Source: Trichobilharzia regenti (lineage: Eukaryota; Platyhelminthes; Trematoda; Strigeidida; Schistosomatidae). From it: 64,000 nt of DNA. Shown in pieces: positions 1 through 13,300 of the stretch. The notes under the pieces are model-generated. The model did not search any database. It worked only from the letters and a program-made list of their open reading frames with translations, and had not been told where the DNA came from. Each line of letters begins with the position of its first letter. The stretch's first letter is position 1. Position numbers and translations under genes: made by a program. The stretch covers positions 119,503,809 through 119,567,808 of the forward strand of contig OX235264.1 of the NCBI GenBank assembly GCA_944472135.2, given 5' to 3'.

Positions 1-345
1 AGGTATGCAACAGGCTGTTGGAAATATTCTATGTGACCCGCCCGCCAAGTTTCTGATCCGTATAGAAGAACTGACTGACTTGACGTGTTTGTATTGAAAA
101 TCCGAATTTTGTTGCTGATGCTGAGTGACGAAGATTTTCAGATTGGTTGTTTCAGGTTGATGAATGTGTTTCTCGCGTTCTCGATTCTCGATTTGACATC
201 CTCGTCCGCTCCTCCCGTGGTTGAGATAATGCTCCCTAGATAAGTGAATGAATGAAGTAACCTCTTTCAAATCCCTCCCGTTGATGGTGATTAACGTTGG
301 ATGTTGTTGCAGTTGTTGGTTGGTTATTTTCATAACCTCCGTCTT
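1..345 (-). mobile_element. RTE-like LINE fragment, antisense
   Basis: The reverse strand encodes the region between the reverse transcriptase and the C-terminus of the LINE seen whole at 8845-10930: NGRDLKEVTSF near 240-290, ...SDFQYKHVKSV near 75-105, and YGSET at the left edge. It continues off the window. Several frameshifts make it a dead copy. Confidence 0.6.
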
Positions 346-349
346 GTCT

Positions 350-665
350 ATGTGGTAGAATGTAATTCCGTATTAGATAAGTTTATTTTCAAATATCACA
401 CAGTGATGAGGCAGTATTAACAAGTGGATGACGTTTCGAGCATAAGTTATCGCCACTCAAAATCATATCGATTTAGTCACATGGTTTCACAATCTGTCTT
501 AGATATATTCCTCTCTCCCCGACTTTTCCTTGTTATTTGTTGCAACGCTTTATATCTCTGGTACAAGTGTTGCGTCATTCCGATCGATGATCCCCTCTCT
601 CTTTTTCTCCACTTACCTATAATGCTTCTTAGTACTCTCACCCTGTCACACGCCATCGCTAGGTA
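350..665. mobile_element. PLE terminal-repeat (pLTR-like) fragment
   Basis: The block TTAGATAAGTTTATTTTC...ATATCACACAG and the motif GACGTTTCGAG (430-440) recur at 2737-3060, 40838-41180, 41540-41925 and 48446-48596, always next to PLE coding remnants. I read it as a non-coding terminal repeat of a Penelope-like element. The inverse of its first block is at 2390-2422. Confidence 0.45.
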
Positions 666-1365
666 TTATTACTACTGTTTCCTTTAGTTCCTAGAGGAGC
701 AAAAGGCTTCATTCGAACGTCTCCATTGCATTCGGTTCTCCACCAACGTTTTCATCATCTGACTCCACGTCTGCCCACATGCTTTCATCTTCTATTCACA
801 TGAACTCCTCCATGTCACCCTCGCAGTGACGAACAACTCGCCTCTTCCCCTTTCGGCCTTCACTCGAAGGCCTGTCTTGTCATGTCACTTGATGATTTTC
901 TCAAAGTATGACCACTTCACCCGTCTATTTTCTCCTGCAAATTTGTTGCACAATCGGTTCCTGTCTAGTTGGTTCGCTCCAGAAATCCCTCACTATTACT
1001 GATGTTTTCTAGCCGACCATCTGATCTTGAGTAGTACTGAGCGAAGAGAGCTGTTGATGAAAGTCTGTAGTTTGTTTGAGGTGCTCTTTATGACACGCCA
1101 AGTCTCTGATCCGTGTACTAAGAATCACTGACTTCACATTAGAGTTGAAAATTCGAATCTTAGTTTTATTTTCATTCCCAGTGCTGTTGACCTCAACACA
1201 GACTTGAGAGAAATGAAAGTTTTCTTTGCTTTCCCGATCTTTGCTTTGACATCCTCATGAATTCCGTCCGCATGTAGTTGAAACGATGTTTCTCAAGTAG
1301 AGAGGCAGGTAGGTGAAGGAGGTTGCTTCTTTCAGATTCTTCCCATTTGTGCTAATTTTTCTATG
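665..1365 (-). mobile_element. RTE-like LINE 3' end, antisense
   Basis: On the reverse strand this matches the last part of the LINE at 10190-10910, ending in the shared CCTCTAGGAA 3' terminus with a short TAATA tail (664-690 on +). It is frame-damaged and 5' truncated near 1365. Confidence 0.6.
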
Positions 1366-1489
1366 TTGTGAATGGGATTATATGCAAAAGAATACAACGC
1401 AATAGTTAAGCCCTTTTTCAAGCTATTTAACTTAGCAGGGTCAATATTTCTGTTTTGTAATTTACTTATTATTCTCTAGGGTTACAAAT

Positions 1490-2070
1490 GGAACACAGAG
1501 ATTCAACAAGATATCTCCACTTTCTTCAATTTTTTGCTGTCCTCTTCAGCTGGCCCCGCGATTGCCCATAATCTCTCATCTCCACCGTGCCACACGATCT
1601 CCTCCATGTCAGCCCCAAACCGACAAAACACTCGTCTTTTGACAGTTTCCTCAACATACGCTCAATTTCCATTTTCTCCTATGTATTTGATGAACAATCG
1701 GTTCCCGCCTGTTGATTTGTTGCGAGATTCTCTTGTTACTAATTCATTATGGCCGGCCATTTGATCTTCAGTATGGAGACAGCGAAGATGGCAGATGATG
1801 AAATTCGCCGACCTTTTGAAAATCCTTTCCATGATGCACTAAATTACTGCCAGAAGTACCAACTTGAAATTGGTGTTAAAAACCCGAAATTTGTTCTTTA
1901 GGCTGGCTAAGTGAGAGCGGAAGATGTCCAAATTGGTTCTAGCTTAACAAAGGCGCATCTTGCCCTTCCGATTCTGTCTGGTTTTTACATTTTCATCCGT
2001 TTCGAATACCTGTGGTTGAAACCATGCCAACTAGATCCATTCTAGGTCTAGCTAAATTCAAAAAATTCCC
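1490..2070 (-). mobile_element. RTE-like LINE 3' fragment, antisense
   Basis: A third antisense copy of the same LINE 3' region: reverse-strand words for the GHT/LRR and WRRS blocks, CATTATGGCCGGCCATTTGATCTTC, and the TCCATTCTAGG block. It diverges from its neighbours and has no usable frame. Confidence 0.5.
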
Positions 2071-2712
2071 ATAAACTAATTTATCCTGACCTACAAGTGT
2101 AACCCATAAAACTGACATCGAAGTCATTATAAGGGATTTGGTAAACCGTATTATTTTTCTTAATTGAATCTGTTGGGTCCTTAAGCCGATAAAGATCATT
2201 TTTGAGAGAGTTTATTGGTTGGTTGTTTTAAGTGTCACTCTAATTTCAACCTCATTGAGTATCCTACATAAGGCCTCTGATGTTCCTTATTTATATACGG
2301 CAGTACTACAAAGGCTCGGAATTCTATATCGATTTTGTTATTTTTGTCATTTTCAGTACTAATCTTATCCTATGGTTTCTCATACACTGTGTGATATTTA
2401 GAATAAACTTATCTAACAAGGAAAAAGGTTTAGTTTCCACAAAAGGCTGATCAAATCGTCTTGGTAGTCTAAGAAACTCTATTACATTGACGGAGAAATG
2501 GATCTGTTGTCATTGAACAAACTCCTTTACTTTTTCTACAGATTTTAAGTTAAACGACCAATTTAAGATTATTAAAATTGTATCGAAGCTCTTAAGACTT
2601 AGTCTGGTCTAAGTACCTACATGCATGGATAAAATCTGTCATAATTCATCTATAATTTTCAACAGTGTACGCGTGATCACCTAGCACAGGTAATGTCTTC
2701 GATTATTTTATA

Positions 2713-4095
2713 AGCAGTAAGTACTTCCATATTACTTTGTTTATTAGATGTATCACACAGTCAGTGAAACAGTATTATTTACTGGATGTGACAAGGTTTC
2801 GAACACAATTTGTTGAGGTTCATAATCATATCATCAATTATAATCACACGACTTTTAAACTTGAGTATTATAGTTTTCTTTGTCTTCTCCTATTTGCCGT
2901 CCTTGAGGTAGTAGAATTTTCCAGATATCCGACTGGACAGGTGTTGAATCATTCCTATTACATACGTGTTCTCTCTCAGTTGATTCGATAAACAAAGCTT
3001 CTTTTATTAATCTCTCCCTCCACTCACCCTGTTACATTAGATCTTACAACTGTCATCTTATCACATCCATTCTATTTGAGGCTGTTTTGTGTGTAATTGC
3101 ATGTAGCGAGTGCTATAGCTGAACTATTCTCTAGATTTCTTATCTTATTCGGGTCAACAAGTCTAAATTTTGCTAAGTTTGTATCCCCGGTTAGTCTGAC
3201 TACCCCTGTTCTACTAGTTTGACCTATGTATTTGACTTGACAATCATTGCAGTTGCCGTGTTACATAAAGCTCCACAGGATTGATCCTGTGACCGACAAA
3301 GCTTGTTTCTAATTGAGTTTTTGGGTGGTTTCAATGCCAGCCACTTTTATTCCTGCGAGCATTGTTAAGAATTCTGCCTAAGGTTTTCGAGGTTCCTTCC
3401 TTGTATGGAGTTAATGCTGATGATTTAGATTCCTTATTGTTAGTGTCGTCATTATCTTGCACGTGTTTGACATACATGTCGTCATTAGTATTATTATTAT
3501 TATCACTATCGCTATTATCATTATTTATTTTATTTTTACATTTCTCTACATACTTTCTGACCAATTTATCAGGGTAATTATTAAGTTACAAAGCTCCTTT
3601 TATATGCCTCACTTCCTGTCTCAGATTTTCCTTGCTACTACTTAGTTTTTCTGCTCTATTACTTAAACATTTCACCAATCCTATTTTTAATGACATAGGA
3701 TGGGATGATCGGAAGTTCGAATATCTGTTTGAATGTGTAAGTTTCCTGTAAGCACACGCTAATGTTTAACTTCCCATCTTCTTTCCTTTTTACGTTGCAA
3801 TCTGACATTGTAAGCTCCCTTTCCTGTCTTTCCAATTCATCACAAGTGAATTGAATTGCCTCCATCTTTGAGTTGATGTGTTTGAAAAATTTATCTATAT
3901 CTTGTGTTCTGAGTACAGGGAATGTGTCATCTACATACCTTCCCCCATTACTTTGGAGTATTACTGAACGTTTCAATCGCTATATTTTCCCACCTATTTA
4001 TGAATATAATTTTGAAGTTGTGGTAATAAATTGTGTTCGAAACTTCGTTATCCAGTAAATAACACTGTTTCACTATGTGAATTACTTACTACCAC
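2713..4095 (-). mobile_element. PLE remnant, antisense, in foldback form
   Basis: The reverse strand shows a PLE reverse transcriptase end (GGRYVDDTFPV at about 3920-3950, RKEDGKLNISV near 3770), then a junction peptide YKEGTSKTLGRILNNA and the GIY-YIG segment [15 protein letters not shown] (about 3190-3260). The RT is cut short at 3976. Terminal repeats flank it in opposite orientation: 2740-2825 (ACAGTATTATTTACTGGATG) and its inverse at 4020-4080. It lies in the sequence upstream of exon 1. Confidence 0.65.
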
Positions 4096-4178
4096 AGTGC
4101 CCAAGTTTTATACGTATATGAATCTAGTGAAAATTCGACTGTAATATTTCCCTAATTGTTTTTTTTCAACTTTCCCAG

Positions 4179-4391
4179 TTAAATTAAAAGGTGCTTGTTA
4201 TACGTCGCTGAAACGTGGACTATGCGTTAATCCAATGCAATATCGTATATCACAGTATGATTATGAAGCGATAAAGTTAACTCATGAAGTCTGCTGCAAT
4301 GCTTTAGGTATTGCATGGGGGGAACCATGCCAAACATGTCATACAACACATTGTGGTAAAGGATTTGAAGAAATTGATGGAGTGTGTAAAG
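4179..4391 (+). CDS. Exon 1: TB (8-Cys) domain
   Basis: The exon lies between acceptor TTTCCCAG (ends 4178) and donor GTTAGT (4392). It opens with two bases completing a codon, then reads [32 protein letters not shown] and ends GVCK. There are eight cysteines, with the CY start, the paired CC and the AWGxPCxxC core expected of a TGF-beta-binding-protein domain of fibrillin or LTBP. The usual TB domain has a CCC triplet; this one has CC only, and an additional cysteine occurs later in THCGKGF, so the total stays at eight. The last base (g) combines with exon 2 to give Asp of DINEC, a TB-to-cbEGF join typical of fibrillins. A preceding exon ending in phase 1 is required and was not found in 1-4178, which is filled with antisense retroelements. 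Confidence 0.85.
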
Positions 4392-7300
4392 GTTAGTTAG
4401 GTTCAAGCTAAAATGTTTATATTATTGCACTATTTAAAATGTTAAAGTTTCGGTGACATAGTAAGCTATTTTTGTTATAATACCTAATTACACTTAAAGT
4501 GAAGATGGCAATAAGACATGGCTGTTCTCCGTCATCAATAACATTCTTGATTGCGGTGCACTGGATCAACCAGCAGACCGTGAAGAACATGACAAGACGA
4601 GCTTACTTTGGAGCGACATTTAGACAATAAGAAATCTGCACCTCGCGGGAGAATGATGTCACACAGACTTGTAGGTCCATAGGTGAAATCTAACAAATTG
4701 TCAGAAGAGGTTTAAGTATAAAAATTGTGTACTGTCGTATGATTATGATTATGAGCAATAGTTTGTGCTCAAAACTCAATCAGTTAATATTACGGTATAA
4801 CACAGTGTGATGTATCAAAATAAAATCTTATCCATAATGGTGTCAGAATAGGTCTTCAACTGAATATAGAGAATATAGATGATGATGATGAGATCGAACC
4901 AGCAACAAACACCAATCGCTATCAACATGAGAAATATGAAGGGTGGTACTTCTTCCACCAACCTGGACTGAATTGTTTTGAATATTTAAGGGCACATATG
5001 AGGATGTTAAAGGTAACCTGGATCGGAAAAGCGAGAGAGATCTTCTTTAATCTGATGTCAGTCTGGATATCTGCTTCACTGAGCATTAGGAAGACGAAAA
5101 GCATTTTGAACAGTTGACTTCAGACTTCTATCGAAAACCGTCTATGCTGGCTTGGTACTGAAGATAAAATGGTCATATAAAAAGAATGAGCAACAAGGAA
5201 CTATATCAGTGCAACAGACCTAATCCCCAGTAAAATTCACAAACTGAGGCGGTTATGGATTGAAAATAAACCTTGGAGACTGTTAGGTGACACCCGGAGC
5301 CAAACAACCTGAATGTGAAACAAGTTTTACAAGCGACTAAGGGAGACATGCAGAATAATACGTAAGGGCAATCGTGAAGTTAACTGAAACAGACTGTATA
5401 GTGACATGATGAAATGAATATACGTGGCTGAAGCCCTATGTCCCATTCGGAACCCAGGGATGTTATAAAAATAGCACAGTATCAGGTTTCTAGTTAAAAC
5501 GAGCTTATAAATAATTACTTCAGTTACTGCAGTGTCAGGGATTCAAGCAAACGTTTAACTTCATTCAGAGGCATTGCTGCTAGAATGCTGATATCAATAC
5601 TACTCGTATCTTAAACATTCAGGTGTACATAAAAATATTAAAGTGTTGGTTTGTAGGGATTTGATTGGTGTGCAGGATTTCATCATGAGGTGACATTAGT
5701 CACAGAACCATTGGAAAACCTGGGAGTACTAGACAGCTGTTTCGTCCTAGTTTAGGACTCTTCACAGTACGCATCCACCGAGATTCGAACCCAGGACCTG
5801 CTGGTTACAAAGCGAACTCGTATACCATTAAGCCACTGGGACCTGATACAGCGGCCCATTAATTCTAACTTCTGCCAGTCCGCGACATAGCGTGAGTAGT
5901 CGTGACCAGTAGGGTGCAGCCGGTCGGGTGTGAGGACAAATACCCACCGAAGACATTGGCTAGGGGTCGCGCTATGTCGTGAATTGGCAGAAGTTAGAAT
6001 TCATGGGTCATTGGATCGGGTCTCAGTAGCTTAGTAGTATATGAGCTCGCCTTGTAACCACGAGGTCCTGGATTTCAACCCCTGTGGTGGGTGCGTACTG
6101 TGAAGAGTCCCAAACTAGGACGAAACAGCTGTCCAGTACTCCCAGGTTTTCCAATGGTTCCGCGACTAATGTCAGCTCATGATGAAATCTTATAAAAATA
6201 TTTCTCAAGTATGTTTTAGATTAAACATCATAAAATGAATATTTCATCGCTAAAGTTTCAAATGTGATTGTAAGTAGCAGATGAAAGCATACTACCATAC
6301 ATACAAGCATAACATTTTTCAATAATGATCACTCCAGAGTGATAATCCCCAGGCCGATAGACAGAATTCACGCTATCACTATGATTAGAACGAAAGCATG
6401 TCTAAAGACCTACAAAAATTGAATGATTTTAAACAATTTTAGCTGATTAAGAACACCCATTAAAATTTTCAAAAGAATGGTTATTGAACAAAGAACATTC
6501 TTTTTGATAACTTCATCATCAAGTTCTACAGTTATGTGCATTCATAATAGTAAAGAATCCTTTTGAATCACCTACCGAGTTCCTAATAAACTGACGAAAT
6601 CATCGAGGTACCACGTGTTGCAGATAGCAGAGGCTATCGCAACTCTCGTGAAACACCCATTACTTTGTGTACAGAAGAAGCAAGTCCAGCCAGCCACTAC
6701 TACTGCCCTGGTTGGTCTTCCGTAAAGACTATATATTCATAAATTTGTATTATTATCTTTCCCAATTTTTTCTGACATTCATTTAATTGTTATGTTGATG
6801 CTATTGAACTGTAATCTATTGATATTATTGATTCGATTTAATGTTGTTCATAACACTAATTCACTCACTACTATGTATATATATAACTGTATAACCTGAT
6901 AAAAAGAGGTTATCGAAAAGAACATTCTTTGGTCAGTAGCGATTCTTTTAAATAGTTTTACCTTCCCCAGGAGGTGATGCTTACAATGCAATGTCTAAAT
7001 ATTTTTTTACAGTGCCCCAGTCAACACCATCATTAGATATTTTTAAAATTTTTGTTTTAATTAGACATTAATGAATGTGAAGTTGACGGAGTCTGTCAGA
7101 GAGGTCAGTGTGTAAATGAAGAAGGTTCCTACAAGTAAGTATTTTGTACTTGAGGTAGTTAATGTTATTGTTCTTATTATGGTTGTATGAAGCGTGTGCC
7201 AACAAAGAAACGCGTCAGTGATTCAATAATAGAATACCTGACAGTTATGCAAGAGGTTCTCGACTGTTTCTACAATATGAAAATAAGAATCGAAGTTCTA

Positions 7301-10300
7301 GGCTCATTATTGTCCACAATCGGTGGTGGTAGTAGTGTAGCGACAAAATACAAAGGCTAGGCAACAGATCGGAGAGCAACGTCTTCTGATTTGTTGTTTC
7401 CTTGCTCAAGGCTGTTCTGTACTGCTTGTGACCGTTTCTCAGAAAGTTAAGCCATATATCTGCAAATGGTATTTGCACGCGTTAAGTCTGCTGTGATTGG
7501 TTGGTGAGTTCCTCAAGGTTAAGCTTTGTTATTGTGTTTTTTTCTCATGACCCCAGTCCGTGACGTTGACATTGACGTGAATTGCTCTCTGCGACTTCCG
7601 GCTTGTCGGCACCCAGCTTCCACCAAAATAGTAGTCTATTTCAGACAGACATATCTGAGTGTTTTTCAGTCGAATTTTGATTTTCGGCTTCATTGATTGG
7701 ACTGAAATGCTCGGCCTCTTTTGACGTGTCAGTTTTAATTGTGGACGCTTCCGCGATATATCAGGATTAACTTGAAGACATTTGTTGAATGGTGACCAGC
7801 AATGTCGATCCTAGGATGTGCATTTCGTCCTGTTCGGAACTAGTGAACGGGATGTACTTGCATTTCACAGTGAGTGATGGTGTTCCCACTAAGTCTCGAA
7901 CCTATGAACTATGTTAACAAATCATGGACACTATTTATGTCCAACATCGCACAATCTTGAAGATCTATAGATAAAAATCAACAAGTTGACAGAAGAGGCA
8001 GCGAATACAAAAATACAGGTGAACATATTAATATGGTGGAAAAGATTTGTAGCTCAGGTGAGTAATTTTAATTTGATTGTGTTCTCTGAGCTGGATAGTT
8101 AATTTGCGAAGCTTTCATTTCCCCCTGTTAGGCAACATCTTCAGAGCATACTTCAATTTGAATTGAAGTGAGGTTTAAGATTTCTCCACGAGCTCACTAT
8201 TAGTGATGTCTCCTGGTGGGTGACCTTCAGCGTGACGCTTTAGTCGTTGAGATTTCCTCCTTATTGGTTAGTAGATTTTGTCTATCTCGATGCGTCTACT
8301 GATTGGCGATTAAGTGGAATACCAGACTCCTAAAATTCTCTAACATTCTTGGTGTTTCCTTTCTCCAATATTTGAACGCTGGTTTTCCCAGTCGAACTGA
8401 TGTCCGTGGTTGTCTGTATGCAGCAAACCAATATGGGAGGGTGGATATCATGTCTTTTAACGGCTAGTTTATGTTCATGGATACGAAGACTAAGGGGATG
8501 TCCACTTTGTCATGTGTAGTGTTTTTCGCAGTTGTTACAGTTTATTTTGTAGATGATGTTGGTTTTATCTTCTTTCGTTGCTGAGTCTTTTTGTTGACAC
8601 AGAGTTGGCTGAGTGAAGTGATTTTGTTGGTTTGTATGCGACATCAATTCCTCATCAAGATTTGAAGAGTTTTGCGGTGATTTTTGAGATGATGTCCTTT
8701 ATATATGGTCGGGCGACTTTCTTTGTGCTCTCCTTGAGCGCCTTTGATTTGATAGGTTGGCATGGATTTAAATGTCCCTTGAAAGCCTCGCAAATAAATT
8801 ATCCAGCTCAAAGAATTCAACTACATCAAACACATTAATAGTAAAGCTTTATTTCAGATAATGGAAGTTCTAGGCAGAAAGAAGAGGCAGGACAAACAGT
8901 GGCTCACTACGGACACTTAGAAACTAATAGGGGAGAGAAGGACAGTGAAACAAAAGATTATCTAATGCACGATGAGCAACAAAAACAGGAATTGAATGCA
9001 AGCTACAATACGCTGAACTAAAGAGTGAAGAAGAGTGCCAGGGAAGACAAAAGAAAATATTATGAAGCCATGGCAAGTGAAGCAGAACAAGCTGCAGGGT
9101 AAGGAGACCGCGCCACACTCTACCAAACAACTAGGCACCTTTCGGGCAAACGTTCGACACAGATTAAGCCAGTCAAGGACGACAATGGAAAGTCAGTCAC
9201 CAAAGAGGTGGAGCAAAGAAAACACTGGGCTGAACACTTCAAAAGACTTCCAAATCGTCCACCATCTACAACGCGCACAACAATACCAACAACGGAAGCA
9301 GAACTCCCAGTGAACATTGACCACCAAGGAACTCAGAAGTCCTGAATGCAATCAAGATGCTGAAAGCTGGAAAAGCCTCAGGACCAGATGGAATCCCAGC
9401 AGAAGCTTTGAAAATAGACCCAGAGACAACAGCAGACTTGATGACGCCATTACTAGGGAAGGTGTGGAAAGAGGGAAAAGTACCTGAGGATTGGAAGAAA
9501 GGACACTTCTTCAAACTACCAAAGAAAGGAGACTTAAATCAATGCAAAAACTGGTGTGGAATTATGCTCCTGTCCATCCCATGAGAAGTACTAAGCCGTA
9601 TCATCCTGGAGAGGATCAAACAAGCCTTGGATGAAAAACTCCGACTGGAACAAGCTGGATTCAGGAGAAACAAGTCATGTATTGATCAAATCGCCACTCT
9701 ACGGATCATCATTGAACAAAGCTTGGAATGGCAGTCAGTCACCTCTCTATCTCAACTTCATCGACTTTGAGAAGGCCTTGGACAGCGTCGATCGAGAGGT
9801 GATTTGGCAACTACTTCGCTACTACCGGATGCCATCGACAATTATACATCTCATCCAACAGTCATACGACAATGCTGCATTCCAAGTAATTCACAACAGG
9901 AAACTTACGGAAGCCTTCGAAGAAGTGAAGACAAGAGTGAGACAAGCTGGTTGCCTACTATCACCAATGATCTTCCTGATTGCAGTAGATTGGATAATGC
10001 GACAGAGAGCGGGCAGGGCAATGAGGAAACAGGCATAAAATGGACTCACACAAAAAACTTGGAGGATCTGGATTTCGCCGATGATATATGTCTGATTTCT
10101 CACAAACTGGAAGATATGCAAATGAAAAGTAACAAGTTGGCAGAAGAAGCAACAAAGACAGGGAGGACTTCAGGTGAACATAGATAAAACAGAGGTGATG
10201 AAGATTCCTGGCCAACAGAAACGCCAAAAGTAGCAACAACAACAGACAACAATCAGCCAGAATAAATGGGAAGAACCTGAAAGAAACAACCTCCTTCACC

Positions 10301-13300
10301 TACCTGGGAAGTATCATTTCAACTACAACTACAGGCGGAACTGACGAGGATATCAAAGCCAGAATCGGAAAATCAAGACAGGCTTTCATTACCCTTAAGT
10401 CTGTGTGGAAGTCAACATCACTCAGCATCAAAAATGAGATCCGGATTTGCAACTCCAATGTGAAGTCAGTGCTACTATACGGATCAGAGACTTGGCTAGT
10501 CATAAAAAGCATCTCAAACAAACTTCAGACCTTCAATAACAGTTGTCTTCTCTCAATACTCAAGATCAGATGGCCGGTCAGAAAACATCAGCAACAGGGA
10601 TCTCTGGCAATGAGCGAACCAACCCAGCAGGAACCGATTGTGAAACAAATAGGCAGGAGGCAATGGAGATGGTTTGTCCATACTCTGAGGAAACCATCAA
10701 GTGACATCACTAGACAAGCCCTCGAGTGGAACCCGAAAGGGAGGCGGCGAGTTGGTCGTCAGTGCAAGCGTGACTTGGAGGAGGTCATGCGAGGAAGAGA
10801 TGAAAGCATGTGGGCAGACTTGGAGCGGGGTGAAAAAGTTGGCAGAAAACAGAAGGCAATGGAGATGCGCAGCTGAAGCCCCATGTTCCTCTAGGAATTA
10901 AAGGATATAATAATAATAACATTACAGAAATTTTCAGCATGCTTAGTTCATACAGAATTTACATAGAAAGTTATAACCTGAAGTACATCATCTGGCCTAG
11001 TGTTTTTGCATATGAAGACAGAACCAATTCTGGGGATCGTTTCTTTATTTGCTTCAAGAGTTGCACAGTGTTTAGTGCGAAGCTTACAAAATATGCGTGC
11101 GAATTCATGCAGTGGTTATTTAATATAACTGTACGAAGCAAACAATAAGATGTACAGAAGAGTTTAAGCAGCATTTTGATGGATGGAAATACTGGTAGAG
11201 TAGTAATTTAATCTGGCCGCCGTAGATAGAGGCGATGAAAACATCTAAAGAAAAACAAAGACAAAACATCAATCACCATCGATGGGAGAAGTTTAAAGGA
11301 AGCCAGAACCCTCACATACTTGCTTCAGCAGCATCTTTTCAAATACAGGCGGCAGAGATGATTGTGTAAAATCCAACGTTGAAGAAGCCAGTCAAGCCTC
11401 CATTACTTCGATATTAGTCTGAAAACCTATTGTACTCAGTCAGCATAAGCGACAATATTCGAATCTTCAACATGAATTTCAAATCAGTGCATCTACAGGG
11501 TTCACAGGCTTGAAGCATTACTTAAACTTTTTCCAAAAAAAAACTGCAAACGTTTATCGTCAACTGTTGGCTAAAAAAGATCAGCCAGATCGGCCAGAAA
11601 GGATAAGCAACACGGAACGCTGACAGCAATCGATCAACAATGTTTCGCTCAGAGAATACACGAAAGGAAAGGAAGGTGGACTAGGCATACGGTGTGGAGA
11701 CCGTCGCGTGACACTGAGCACCGGACATGAGTATGAGCCGACGTGCCGACGTGTCCCATTATAACATGGGACAGTCTTGGATCCACCTAAAGAAAGATAG
11801 CGGAGACCAAGATGAAATACAGATCTGTTCCAATCAGAACTCGAGTGGAATAATAATAATAAGAATATAAATAATAAACAGCTGTATTAGCTAAACTCGG
11901 AAAACACTTTTTCATAAAATTGATTTTTGACAGCGGTATGTGCTGTGTTATGTGTAGGTAATCAACGAATTCATCTTTTCTATTTCTCTTTAGATGTAAC
12001 TGTCCAGAAAATACATACTTTGACAAAACAGCACTGGAATGTGTTTACATACAAAGTGAGTCAGTTATTTGACCTTTTATTTTTAAATATTTTCATCTTC
12101 TTTATGGTTGATATGTTACACAATGGACTTTTAGCTTAGTTATTCGTCTTTCATTTCATCTAATTTAGTCTGTTACTTGCTATCACATCAAAAGTGTGCA
12201 GCTCATATCTTGGTACACGAAAGATTAATCCACCATTGAGTAAATTCAAAAATAATTTCCTGATGATTACGGAATATACATACACACACACTGGATCATA
12301 GGAATTATTAATAAAAGACGGTTGCAAGGAAGAAGAAAATTTTCTTCTCGACGAAGTCACCATCAACTAGATAACTTTACATTCGTGTATTTATATCAAA
12401 TGGATGGGAAAGTTCCAGAATAATTTCTGGTCAAGTGTTAAAATAATAAAATTATACTTAGGCATTAAAATGCCATAATAAACAGAGGGTAAGGGGGACG
12501 GATAAAACTCGAACAAAGTAGCATCATAATTACTGGGAAGATTGACACTGATTGTGCAATTAGGAGTTGGAAATGTAGAAATAACAACAATACATAGAAT
12601 GTTTGGATAAAAACATCTAGTGGGATCATAACTAATGTGATGAATAATTGTTTATGCAATCAGGGATTAAATATGTAGAAATAATAAAATGACAAAATAC
12701 ACAGGAAGTTCGGATATGAAAGGGGATGGGATGTTCATTACTAAAAAAAATTACCTGTTTATGATGGCCACTGTAGGGAAAAGGGTTGAATGTATTTCTT
12801 TTGGATACATAGCGTAGGTTTGAGCTTTCGGGTAGCTAGTGCCCCGGCTATGCCCATATGTCTTAATTTTACTCCCTTTGATAGATTTGATCGAATATTG
12901 TGTATTATTTTGAAGGATTTTTCGAATGGCGCTGAATGTCTTGAACTGACCAGATGTTCTGTCTCACTGAACTATATACACGTTTTTGATCTCCTTTTAC
13001 TAGCCAGACCGGATAGCGTTCACTAGCGCGTTTTTCAAGTTGGCGCATGGTACGGATGATGTAATCAGTCAGCTCCGCAAGAGCAAACAAACTGGTATAT
13101 GCATGATAAAGTGGCCCAGTGCGATAGCTTGTCTCTCGTGTTTTGGCTAAGCAGTCTCCTGCAGGAAAACATCGGTTGTAGGCTCGCGGCGAAGTATGTT
13201 TTCCTCAGAGATTTGGAGAGGCGTTTATGAAGGTTTTCTGATTCAATGTCACCTTTGAATTCTAGATTAGGTGGGAGTATCTACTTCTGTTGATTTTAAA

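Noticed and set aside
1..4178. Upstream exon of the TB/EGF gene
   Set aside because: The frame demands one, but no Cys-rich reading with splice sites was found; it likely lies before the window.
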